Source: Streptococcus mitis bv. 2 str. SK95
GTDB lineage: Bacteria > Bacillota > Bacilli > Lactobacillales > Streptococcaceae
Length of the DNA: 40,363 nt
NCBI RefSeq assembly: GCF_000222705.1
Contig: NZ_AFUB01000026.1
Span: 1 to 40,363 of the forward strand
Direction of reading: 5' to 3'
The notes below the pieces were generated by a model, which was not told the origin of the DNA, searched no databases, and worked only from the letters and a program-made list of their open reading frames with translations. Shown in pieces: positions 20,078-30,709 of this stretch. Both the position numbers and the translations under genes were made by a program. Position 1 is the first letter of the stretch, and every line of letters starts with the position of its first letter.

Positions 20078-20106
20078 AGTATACACCTTGTGAAAATCGC
20101 TTTCAA
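20078..20106 (-). promoter_or_regulatory. Promoter of lyase-kinase unit, -35 overlapped by a cre-type site
   Basis: Minus strand: TTGAAA (20101-20106), 17-bp spacer, TATACT (20078-20083). The sequence TGAAAGCGATTTTCA, a one-off match to the CcpA consensus TGNAANCGNNNNCA, begins inside the -35 hexamer. CcpA bound there should block RNA polymerase when preferred sugars are present. Confidence 0.75.
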
Positions 20107-20130
20107 TATCTTGTATACACTTAGATTTTA

Positions 20131-20176
20131 GTTTCTACTTGTATTTTAGAAACTGTAACGATTGAAAGTAGTTTCA
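20131..20176 (-). promoter_or_regulatory. Putative NanR box upstream of the lyase promoter
   Basis: TGAAAGTAGTTTCA (20163-20176) is an inverted repeat TGAAA-N4-TTTCA, 57 bp from the -35. A second inverted pair GTTTC-N13-GAAAC starts at 20131, between box and promoter. The 14-mer is identical to that at nanE and close to those at the sialidase and esterase. Assignment to the RpiR protein is inferred from context. Confidence 0.65.
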
Positions 20177-20189
20177 GGAACGAGTCATC

Positions 20190-20834
20190 CTACTGGTATT
20201 TGGCGAAAATTTTCTCCATCAATCCTGCTTGGAGAAAGACCAGCAAACCAAAACCAAAGAGGATAAAGGCCGATCCACCCAAAAGGAGAGTGAAGGCGGA
20301 TAGATAAAGAACCATCACTATGAGAAAGAGAATGGCTAACATGAGGAAGAACCATGGAAAGTTAAAACTTGCCAAGATAAGCCCTTTTTGCAGCACTTCT
20401 TTCCAAGTCAATTCATAGCGCGCAGCAATGGGATAACTAGCCAACATTACGAGAGTGAGGAAGATGAGAATTCCCAAACAAATAGCTTTCACAAGCTGGA
20501 AAGGCAAAGCGGTCTGTCCCCAGAAGAGATAGAGGTCTAGAAGGCTTAATGACACAATGCCCAACTCTAACAGACCTAACTGAAGCCCCAGTTTCAGATT
20601 TTGCTTGAAAGCTCTTAGATAAGTTCTAAATACTGGTACCCGTCTGCTTCTCTTAATCTCAAACATGGTCTCATAAAGGCTGATTTTCGCCACTCCAATC
20701 GTCACAATGGGCAAACAAGAGACGACAAAAAGAAGATTGACTGTCACGATATCCAAGACCTTCTCACTGAAACGCATGAGAAAATTATCTGTATCAAATG
20801 CTGCCTTGATAAGGCTTACTCCTTTTTGTGCCAT
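20190..20834 (-). CDS. YesL-like (DUF624) membrane protein
   Basis: Integral membrane protein of 214 residues with about five hydrophobic segments (for example LDIVTVNLLFVVSCLPIVTIG-like at 25-47, AICLGILIFLTLVMLASYP, FNFPWFFLMLAILFLIVMVLYL, LLGGSAFILFGFGLLVFLQ). The N-terminal part with SCLPIVTIG...TMFEIKRSR is characteristic of DUF624 proteins, which are often found beside CUT1-type sugar ABC transporters. Function unknown; it may assist transport. AGGAGGAGCAAAC precedes the ATG. It lies 20 bp behind yhcH and appears to be the last gene of the nanE-to-yesL unit. Confidence 0.82.
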   Translation of the reverse strand: MAQKGVSLIKAAFDTDNFLMRFSEKVLDIVTVNLLFVVSCLPIVTIGVAKISLYETMFEIKRSRRVPVFRTYLRAFKQNLKLGLQLGLLELGIVSLSLLDLYLFWGQTALPFQLVKAICLGILIFLTLVMLASYPIAARYELTWKEVLQKGLILASFNFPWFFLMLAILFLIVMVLYLSAFTLLLGGSAFILFGFGLLVFLQAGLMEKIFAKYQ

Positions 20835-20854
20835 GTTTGCTCCTCCTGATTCCT

Positions 20855-21307
20855 TTAATCAATCAAAATTTTAAAGAGATACTTGCGAACTTTTTCTTCC
20901 ATACCTGCGTAGCCATTTGGCTGGTGTGGTTCTCCTGGGAAGAAAATCGCAAAATTGTGATAGCCCAACAAGAGTGGGTATTTTTCATGACAATGGACAA
21001 AGCCAATGTCGCTCGCTTCGTCGAATGCCACTGCCTCGTCTTTGATACGTGAACCGTAGCTCGAATATTCATGTCCTTCTACCAGCAAATGCAAGTCTGC
21101 ATAGTTCTTATGATGTTCAAATTGATCATTTTTAGCTTGATTGAGGACATTTTCCTGAACAACTAGAAAGACCTTATCTTCGTCAATCTCATACTTACCT
21201 AATTCAAATGAATCCTTACGGTGCTGATAGAGATAGTCGATAGCCTTGTCTAGATTGGGATGGATTCCCTTGTAAAAGGCAATGTTTTTCAAATCGTCAA
21301 AAATCAT
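20855..21307 (-). CDS. yhcH: YhcH/YjgK/YiaL (DUF386) family protein, probable sialic acid anomerase
   Basis: Cupin-like protein of 150 residues. Family motifs are FEHHKNYADLHLLVEGHE (about 64-81) and the conserved C-terminal FFPGEPHQPN (about 123-132), whose His and Glu residues form the metal site. E. coli YhcH (NanQ) speeds interconversion of sialic acid anomers, helping the lyase use imported substrate; the same role is inferred here from position in the nan locus. AAGGAAACAGT precedes the ATG. Upstream within the same transcript lie a BOX element and an inverted repeat. Confidence 0.88.
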   Translation of the reverse strand: MIFDDLKNIAFYKGIHPNLDKAIDYLYQHRKDSFELGKYEIDEDKVFLVVQENVLNQAKNDQFEHHKNYADLHLLVEGHEYSSYGSRIKDEAVAFDEASDIGFVHCHEKYPLLLGYHNFAIFFPGEPHQPNGYAGMEEKVRKYLFKILID

Positions 21308-21351
21308 ACTGTTTCCTTCGTTTCTGATAGTTAACTAAAATCATAAATTAA

Positions 21352-21418
21352 GTTGATAAGTGTCTAACAAAACTTCACGAAGTAACTGCATACTCTCCAT
21401 TTTGTAGACACTTATAAC
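21352..21418. repeat. 67-bp inverted repeat upstream of yhcH
   Basis: Arms 21352-21372 and 21400-21418 pair over 19 bp with two single-base bulges (ATAAGTGTCTA...CAAAA with TTTTGTAGACACTTAT). The loop contains a smaller hairpin ACTTC/GAAGT. It lies next to the BOX element in the gap between the permease and yhcH. It could be a small transposon-like repeat or an RNA processing/stability structure; I do not recognise it as RUP or SPRITE. Confidence 0.6.
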
Positions 21419-21430
21419 TCTATATTCTTT

Positions 21431-21537
21431 TATACTCAATGAAAATCGAAGAACAAACTAGGAAGCTAACCGCAGGCAATACTTAAGTATGGCAAGGTGA
21501 TGCTGACGCAGTTTGAATTCGATTTTCGCAGAGTATT
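21431..21537 (-). repeat. BOX element (boxA-boxC, no boxB)
   Basis: The 107-bp stretch begins TATACTCAATGAAAATC and ends GATTTTCGCAGAGTATT; the inner sequences CAAACTAGGAAGCT and AAGGTGATGCTGACG match boxC and boxA of the mitis-group BOX repeat. The minus strand reads boxA then boxC. It ends on the stop codon of the permease gene. BOX elements are short non-autonomous repeats with stable RNA folds that can change expression of neighbours. Confidence 0.88.
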
Positions 21538-22375
21538 ATCCTTTAACAGCTCCCATAGTAATCCCTTGAGTGAAGGATTTTTGGAAGACAAGGAAGACGG
21601 TTACGATTGGTACTGCTGCAAGAGCTGCACCCGCCATGATCAAACCGTAGTTGGTTGCCATTTCGGCCTGCATGGTCGCAACCCCGAGTGAGATAGTCAA
21701 GTTTTGACGTGAAGTCAACATAACCAACTGCATAAAGTAGTCGTTCCAAGTATTGATGAAGGTAAAGATCGCAAGAGCTGCAAATCCTGGTTTCACAATT
21801 GGGAAGGCTACGCTCCAGAAGGTACGGATCTCACCACAACCGTCGATTTTAGCTGATTCAAGCAATTCTGTCGGGATATTTTCACTAAATTGTTTCATGA
21901 GGAAGACCCCGAATGGCCATCCGATCAAAGGCAAGATCACTGCCCAAAGTGTATCGTGAATTCCCATGAAATTGACGATACGTACCAATGGTACAAGGAC
22001 AACTTGTTTTGGAAGAGCCATGGCAGCGATAAAGACTGCAAAGAGGATGCGTTGACCATAGAAACGTTTCTTAGCCAAGACATAACCTGCTAGAGAAGAG
22101 GTTGCACAGACTAGGAACATGGTTACTAATGAGATAAATACTGAGTTCCACATCCACTGCATAGCAGGGTTTTGCACCATGAGTTGTTGGAAGTTTTCCA
22201 TGGTTGGCATTTTAGGGAACCACTGTGGCGGAATCATAATGGTATCAGGCTGTGATTTGAAGGCCCCTGTCAAGATCCAGTAGAATGGAAAGATGAACAG
22301 CACGGTCAACAAGAGCAAGATAATCGTTGAAATAACAGTGAAAGCTGTTAAGGGTTTCTTTTGTGTAGGTTGCAT
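21536..22375 (-). CDS. CUT1-family sugar ABC transporter permease (MalG-like)
   Basis: Inner-membrane subunit of a carbohydrate ABC importer; 279 residues with about six helices. The EAA loop for ATPase contact is ELLESAKIDGCGEIRTFWSVAFPIVKP-like, with the conserved DGCGE (about residues 185-189). The short N-terminal cytoplasmic tail and the first helix (TVISTIILLLLTVLFIFPFYW) are MalG-like. AAAGGAGACAGTT precedes the ATG, 16 bp after the sister permease. The TAA stop is part of the BOX repeat. No ATPase gene lies here, so a shared MsmK-type ATPase encoded elsewhere is expected. Substrate inferred as sialic acid or ManNAc. Confidence 0.92.
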   Translation of the reverse strand: MQPTQKKPLTAFTVISTIILLLLTVLFIFPFYWILTGAFKSQPDTIMIPPQWFPKMPTMENFQQLMVQNPAMQWMWNSVFISLVTMFLVCATSSLAGYVLAKKRFYGQRILFAVFIAAMALPKQVVLVPLVRIVNFMGIHDTLWAVILPLIGWPFGVFLMKQFSENIPTELLESAKIDGCGEIRTFWSVAFPIVKPGFAALAIFTFINTWNDYFMQLVMLTSRQNLTISLGVATMQAEMATNYGLIMAGAALAAVPIVTVFLVFQKSFTQGITMGAVKG

Positions 22376-22390
22376 AACTGTCTCCTTTCT

Positions 22391-23257
22391 TTAGTATTCT
22401 ACGTCGTTTCCGAGGATCTTGAATTGAGCAAAGCTGACAATGGCAATCATCACTGCCAAGAAGACACCGATGGTATTTGCATAGCCGTATTCTGTCAATT
22501 GGAAGGCCTTTTCGTAAAGGTAGTACATCAGTGTACTTGTTGAGTAGTTTGGACCACCAGATGTCAACAACTGAATCAAAGCGAAACATTGGAAAGAGTT
22601 GATGGTTGTGATGATCGCGATATAAAGAGTTGTTGGAAGAAGGCTAGGCCATTTGATCTTCCAGAAGACTTGAAACTCAGTCGCACCGTCAACACGCGCC
22701 GCTTCAACAAGTGAATTATCAATATTTCCCATGGCAGCGATATAAAGGATAATCGGTTGACCAACAGATGTTGTCAAAAGGATAATCATAATCGCTAGCA
22801 AAGCCCAGTTTTTGTCACCGAGCCAAGAAATATTTTGGCTGATGATGTGGCTTGACTTAAGGACAAAGTTAAGAATCCCTGATAGGGGATCATAGATCCA
22901 TTTCCATACAACCGTTACGGCAACACTACCTGTAACTACAGGAAGGAAGAAGACGAAACGATAGAAAGAGCGAGCAATCGCATTTTGATGATAGGTTTGA
23001 GATGCTACAAAGAGCGAGAAGAGTACCACAATCGGAACTGATCCAATAACTAGGATAACGGTATTGATCAAAGACTTGGTAAAGACAGGATCTTTAAACA
23101 TGCGAATGTAGTTGTCCAAACCAACAAACTCAAAGCTGGTCATGGAGTAGTTAAAGAAACTTGTAATGAATCCCATAATCATAGGAGCCAAGACAAAGAT
23201 CACAAAGAAGAACAATACTGGTGCTAGGAAAGCGTAGGAAATCACTGTTTCCCGCAT
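22391..23257 (-). CDS. CUT1-family sugar ABC transporter permease (MalF-like), start region disturbed
   Basis: Second permease subunit, 288 residues from ATG 23257, with about six helices (VISYAFLAPVLFFFVIFVLAP first) and an EAA loop LVEAARVDGATEFQVFWKIKWP-like (DGATE near 200). The ATG at 23257 has no ribosome site. A GTG at 23279 does (AGAGAGGTGCCGACT), and reads VKVNKNS, but is one base out of frame; removing one A from the AAAAA run at 23263-23267 would give VKVNKIRMRETV, which is how I remember the pneumococcal protein starting. So either expression is reduced, or there is slippage, or a base-call error. Lies between the binding protein and the second permease. Confidence 0.88.
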   Translation of the reverse strand: MRETVISYAFLAPVLFFFVIFVLAPMIMGFITSFFNYSMTSFEFVGLDNYIRMFKDPVFTKSLINTVILVIGSVPIVVLFSLFVASQTYHQNAIARSFYRFVFFLPVVTGSVAVTVVWKWIYDPLSGILNFVLKSSHIISQNISWLGDKNWALLAIMIILLTTSVGQPIILYIAAMGNIDNSLVEAARVDGATEFQVFWKIKWPSLLPTTLYIAIITTINSFQCFALIQLLTSGGPNYSTSTLMYYLYEKAFQLTEYGYANTIGVFLAVMIAIVSFAQFKILGNDVEY

Positions 23258-23418
23258 GCGAATTTTTATTGACTTTCACAGTCGGCACCTCTCTTTCAAA
23301 TAGAATATTTTTTGATTTTCTTGAACTGTTTTAAAATCAAAATGAAATTTTTTAAGATTCGCTTATGTAAGAACTTCATTTTAATTTCTTGACAGTTCCT
23401 TACATTTCAAACAAAAGT

Positions 23419-23457
23419 CCCCCTTTTCTTACACCATAGTGCACAGGGAAAAGGGGG
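23419..23457 (-). terminator. Intercistronic hairpin between binding protein and permeases
   Basis: Perfect 10-bp stem CCCCCTTTTC/GAAAAGGGGG (23419-23428, 23448-23457), followed on the minus strand by ACTTTTGTTTG. It lies just past the binding-protein stop. Partial termination or 3'-end protection here would give more binding protein than permease, a common arrangement for ABC importers. Confidence 0.75.
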
Positions 23458-23476
23458 AATCAATCTGACTTAGTGC

Positions 23477-24856
<1,380 letters not shown>

Positions 24857-24861
24857 CTATT

Positions 24862-24875
24862 TGTATACGTTTTCA
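24862..24875 (-). promoter_or_regulatory. cre site upstream of the binding-protein gene
   Basis: TGAAAACGTATACA on the minus strand matches TGNAANCGNNNNCA at every fixed position. No convincing promoter is visible beside it, so it may act as a roadblock to transcription coming from nanE or control a weak internal promoter. Confidence 0.65.
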
Positions 24876-24919
24876 TTTTATCCGACGCATCGACCACTCT
24901 CCTCTTTTTTGAGATTGTG

Positions 24920-25618
24920 TTATTTAAGACCGGTAACAAAGCGCTCCGTAATCTCTTTTGGTCTAGTAATCGCTCCACCGACAACGATGCCTCGCACCCC
25001 ATATTCAAGGATTTGTTTGGCTTGTTCTGGTGTATGAATTTTCCCTTCAGCGATAACATCCACCCCTGCTTCACAAAGTTTTTTGATCAGTTCAAAGTCT
25101 GGACCATCTACTTTTGGACTGTAAGAAGTATAACCTGATAGGGTTGTTCCAACAAAATCAATCCCTGCTTCGACTGCTGCTAGCCCTTCTTCAAAAGTAC
25201 TGGTATCAGCCATTAAGAGTTGATGAGGATATTTTTCTTTGACTTGTCGGATGAAGTCCTGAATTTCCAAACCGTCGTAACGTTCACGTTTGGTACAATC
25301 CAGAGCAATGACCTCTATGTCTAGTTCAGCCAGTTCATCAACTTCTTTCATAGTAGCTGTAATGAATGGCTCCTGTGGCGGATAGTCACGTTTGATAATC
25401 CCGATAATCGGGAGTTTCGTAACCTCCTTGATCTCCTTGATATCACGAACACTGTTTGCTCGGATACCGACTGCTCCACCTTGCTCAGCCGCTTTGACTA
25501 GCAAGGGGATGACCCCTCCCGCTTCTGTATAAAGCGGTTCGTGAGGAAGTGCCTGGCAAGAGACAATGATTCCATCTTTGATTTGTTCAATCAAGGCTTC
25601 TTTGCTAATCTGTGGCAT
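24920..25618 (-). CDS. nanE: N-acetylmannosamine-6-phosphate 2-epimerase
   Basis: TIM-barrel epimerase converting ManNAc-6-P to GlcNAc-6-P, linking sialic acid breakdown to amino-sugar metabolism. Family features: [12 protein letters not shown] near the N-terminus, [19 protein letters not shown] (catalytic lysine region), [37 protein letters not shown] and [11 protein letters not shown] at the phosphate site. Start ATG 25618 is chosen because GGGAGGAAAGAGG lies right before it and the family begins MPQISKEAL; an in-frame upstream start adds 15 residues without a ribosome site. 232 residues. First gene of the unit nanE, binding protein, permeases, yhcH, yesL. Confidence 0.94.
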   Translation of the reverse strand: MPQISKEALIEQIKDGIIVSCQALPHEPLYTEAGGVIPLLVKAAEQGGAVGIRANSVRDIKEIKEVTKLPIIGIIKRDYPPQEPFITATMKEVDELAELDIEVIALDCTKRERYDGLEIQDFIRQVKEKYPHQLLMADTSTFEEGLAAVEAGIDFVGTTLSGYTSYSPKVDGPDFELIKKLCEAGVDVIAEGKIHTPEQAKQILEYGVRGIVVGGAITRPKEITERFVTGLK

Positions 25619-25651
25619 CCTCTTTCCTCCCTTTCTTGTTCTTATGGGCTT

Positions 25652-25680
25652 ATTATATATCATTTGTTAAGCGCTTTCAA
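25652..25680 (-). promoter_or_regulatory. Promoter of nanE operon, -35 overlapped by a cre-type site
   Basis: Minus strand: TTGAAA (25675-25680), 17-bp spacer, TATAAT (25652-25657). TTGAAAGCGCTTAACA begins in the -35 and resembles a cre. The layout is the same as at the lyase promoter. Confidence 0.78.
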
Positions 25681-25704
25681 TAGTTTGTAGTGGAATAGAT
25701 TTCA

Positions 25705-25750
25705 GTTTCAAAACTATTTTATAGAACAGACTATCCTGAAAGTAGTTTCA
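25705..25750 (-). promoter_or_regulatory. Putative NanR box upstream of the nanE promoter
   Basis: TGAAAGTAGTTTCA (25737-25750; 16-bp symmetric if the flanking C and G are included) lies 57 bp from the -35. AGTTTC at 25704-25709 and AAAACTATTTTA (25710-25721) form a second element whose distance to the box (32 and 27 bp) is the same as at the sialidase promoter. Confidence 0.65.
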
Positions 25751-25795
25751 GACATCTTAGAATTTCTTATTAGCACACCTTGAACCGAAAGAAAA

Positions 25796-25823
25796 AGATA
25801 GCAGGCTGAAAAACCTACTATCT
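25796..25823 (-). terminator. Terminator of the sialidase gene
   Basis: AGATAGTAGG pairs with CCTGCTATCT (one G-T pair) on the minus strand and is followed by TTTTCTTT. It lies about 40 nt after the sialidase stop and upstream of the nanE control region. Confidence 0.8.
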
Positions 25824-25863
25824 CCTTCTAATTTTACAAAGTAAAATGATTAGAATTATTCTC

Positions 25864-29097
<3,234 letters not shown>

Positions 29098-29107
29098 TTA
29101 TAAAAAT

Positions 29108-29118
29108 AAAGCGCTTTC
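29108..29118 (-). promoter_or_regulatory. cre-like core in the sialidase leader
   Basis: GAAAGCGCTTT on the minus strand carries the palindromic cre core AAAGCGCTTT, about 30 nt upstream of the ATG and well downstream of the -10. The outer consensus positions do not match, so this is tentative. Confidence 0.4.
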
Positions 29119-29269
29119 TTTTTTTCTTAAAATTTTTAGTTCCTCCAACTAAACAAGTAAAAAGAAAGTAACCGACTGAATGAGACCTCCCATTCTTCAA
29201 ACGTCCACTGCTCTTACTCTCTGACCAAACAGCGGAAAGTTCCCTCCTTTCGCACAATGTCTTTCCCTT

Positions 29270-29298
29270 ATTATACAATAAACTCTGAACTTTATAGC
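29270..29298 (-). promoter_or_regulatory. Promoter of the sialidase gene
   Basis: TATAAT at 29270-29275 (minus strand) with no good -35 hexamer at 16-18 bp (GCTATA at 17). A weak -35 with an upstream box fits activator dependence. The transcript would have a leader of roughly 185 nt. Confidence 0.55.
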
Positions 29299-29321
29299 TA
29301 AATGATATAGAATAGATTCTA

Positions 29322-29367
29322 CTTTTAAAACTATTTTAATATTTCAAATTTCCTGAAAGTACTTTTC
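29322..29367 (-). promoter_or_regulatory. Putative NanR box upstream of the sialidase promoter
   Basis: TGAAAGTACTTTTC (29354-29367) is the variant box, about 56 bp from the -35 position. AAAACTATTTTA at 29327-29338 is identical to the element at 25710-25721 and at the same 27-bp distance from its box; GAATAGATT further towards the promoter is also shared with nanE. Confidence 0.6.
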
Positions 29368-29380
29368 GATTTTGGAAAAC

Positions 29381-29402
29381 AAAAAGGGAGCTCTAGGCTC
29401 TC
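29381..29402 (-). terminator. Probable terminator of the esterase gene
   Basis: Minus strand GAGAGC, short loop, GCTCCC (one mismatch) then TTTTTGTTTT, directly after the esterase stop. The stem is short. Confidence 0.55.
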
Positions 29403-29408
29403 TTAAAC

Positions 29409-30392
29409 TTATTTTTTTACATAGGAGAAAGGAATCTCACTACCACAGAGCCAGTTATAAACTTGGTCATTGACAAAAACATTCATGGCTTCGTGAGCAT
29501 ACTCTGGCATGATGCGATAGGTCTTGTCGCAGGTCAGACGGTTGTAAATTGCAAACTGGGTAATGGGATAGCAAACATCGTCATCCAATCCCGTAATCAT
29601 CTTGACCTCACCTTTAATACGATGGGCAAGATTTTTCACATCGATATAGGCAAGGGTCGCCATGATTTCTTCCTCTGTTTCATGGAAGGGATCGTGGAAC
29701 TTGAAATAACGGAAGAGTTCATCATAGGCTTCACTGGTATTGCCAATCTCAAGCACCCGTCTAAAGTCTGACAAGAAGGGATATATGGCAACTGTTTTCT
29801 GAATTCGAGGATTGAGCGCCGCTGCAACCAAAGCTAAGGCCCCTCCTTGTGAGGCACCATAGCTAGAAAGTTTTTTCTCATCTACCTGAGGCAGACTGGC
29901 AATAATTTCAACCAACTGGTAAATATCCAGATAGACATCCTTATAAAAGAGATGCTCCCGACCTTCAACAGCACCACGGATGATATGTCCCTTCACCGTA
30001 TTTCCTAGTGGAGAACGCAAACCGTCTTGCGAATAGCCCGACTGGCCTCGAACGTCCATGGAAACAACACCGTAACCAGCCACAGTATAGGCCAGCATGT
30101 CGGCCCAGTCCCAACCACGTCCCATATAGCCATGAAAGTGGAAGATTAGCGGAACTTTCTCCTCACTCTTTGGAAGGACGACCCGTGCATAGACTCTTCC
30201 TTCATTAGTTCCCTCAAAGGTCAGTTCATAGCACTTGACTTGAGGAATATGGAAATTTCTTTCTTCCAACTGGTAGGCTGGAAGAGATGAAACTTTTTTG
30301 AGTTCCTCATCCCAGAAAGCGTCAAAGTCTTCTGGAACCTCATCTCTTCCCTTATAAGTCTTGATCTCTTCTAGTAAAGCTGGATTTTTCAT
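29409..30392 (-). CDS. axe1: AXE1-family acetyl esterase (acetyl xylan esterase/cephalosporin-C deacetylase)
   Basis: Alpha/beta-hydrolase that removes O-acetyl groups from sugars. Catalytic serine in GASQGG (about residue 187 from this start), aspartate in TGLDDDVCYP, histidine in PEYAHE; also the AXE1 segments DFDAFWDEEL, HFHGYMGRGWDW and GYGVVSMDVRGQSG. Start ATG 30392 (327 residues) chosen because AAAGGAGCATACT precedes it; upstream in-frame codons lack a ribosome site. No signal peptide, so cytoplasmic. Its promoter carries the same upstream box as the nan genes, so it may remove acetyl groups from imported sialic acid or other host-glycan sugars; substrate unproven. Confidence 0.9.
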   Translation of the reverse strand: MKNPALLEEIKTYKGRDEVPEDFDAFWDEELKKVSSLPAYQLEERNFHIPQVKCYELTFEGTNEGRVYARVVLPKSEEKVPLIFHFHGYMGRGWDWADMLAYTVAGYGVVSMDVRGQSGYSQDGLRSPLGNTVKGHIIRGAVEGREHLFYKDVYLDIYQLVEIIASLPQVDEKKLSSYGASQGGALALVAAALNPRIQKTVAIYPFLSDFRRVLEIGNTSEAYDELFRYFKFHDPFHETEEEIMATLAYIDVKNLAHRIKGEVKMITGLDDDVCYPITQFAIYNRLTCDKTYRIMPEYAHEAMNVFVNDQVYNWLCGSEIPFSYVKK

Positions 30393-30410
30393 AGTATGCT
30401 CCTTTTGTTT

Positions 30411-30455
30411 TGTAATCGTTATCACAACTGTAGCATATCTAGGAAAGCAATGCAA
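30411..30455 (-). promoter_or_regulatory. Promoter and cre-like site of the esterase gene
   Basis: Minus strand: TTGCAT (30450-30455), 17-bp spacer, TACAGT (30427-30432) preceded by TGC as an extended -10. TGATAACGATTACA at 30411-30424, just downstream, matches the cre consensus with one mismatch. Confidence 0.65.
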
Positions 30456-30510
30456 GAAAGAATGGTAAATAGAAAGTGATTTTAGATTCTCTTTCCTCAA
30501 ACCTATCGTC

Positions 30511-30524
30511 TGAAAGTAGTTTTA
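30511..30524 (-). promoter_or_regulatory. Putative NanR box upstream of the esterase promoter
   Basis: TGAAAGTAGTTTTA, the fourth copy of the box, 56 bp from the -35. The second element seen at the other promoters is not clear here. It borders the U-run of the terminator at 30532-30551. Confidence 0.55.
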
Positions 30525-30531
30525 AAAACAA

Positions 30532-30551
30532 AAAGAGCGTTTCCGCTCTTT
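30532..30551 (-). terminator. Terminator of the 23-residue peptide gene
   Basis: Perfect 8-bp stem AAAGAGCG/CGCTCTTT with loop TTTC; on the minus strand TTTTGTTTTT follows. It lies six nt after the peptide stop codon. Confidence 0.85.
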
Positions 30552-30556
30552 GTGTA

Positions 30557-30628
30557 TCAATAAGTGCTAGCTCCTTTCTCTTGTTTGGCGGTTTGGAATT
30601 TCTTTTGGTAGGTCACTTTAATAGTCAT
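30557..30628 (-). CDS. 23-residue basic peptide, unknown function
   Basis: A small ORF encodes MTIKVTYQKKFQTAKQEK followed by GASTY: Lys/Gln-rich, no membrane segment, no signal peptide. A GAGG ribosome site lies eight nt before the ATG, an isolated TATACT (30660-30665) about 30 nt upstream can serve as -10, and a strong terminator follows directly. So it has the full equipment of an independent gene between recG and the esterase. I cannot assign a function. Alternatives are a small regulatory RNA that happens to contain the ORF, or a leader peptide, although the terminator separates it from the next gene. Confidence 0.6.
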   Translation of the reverse strand: MTIKVTYQKKFQTAKQEKGASTY

Positions 30629-30659
30629 GTGAGAGTCCTCGTTTCTTTTTGATGACTCT

Positions 30660-30665
30660 AGTATA
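30660..30665 (-). promoter_or_regulatory. -10 element of the 23-residue peptide gene
   Basis: TATACT on the minus strand, 31 nt before the ATG. The -35 region (GCTAGC at 17 bp) is weak. Confidence 0.45.
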
Positions 30666-30709
30666 AGACCCAAACCTAAAAGCTAGCTTATAGATTTCTT
30701 AGAAAAGGC

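Noticed and set aside
30484-30500. Longer esterase start near 30500
   Set aside because: That start lies upstream of the esterase promoter identified at 30427-30455 and has no ribosome site; ATG 30392 has both.
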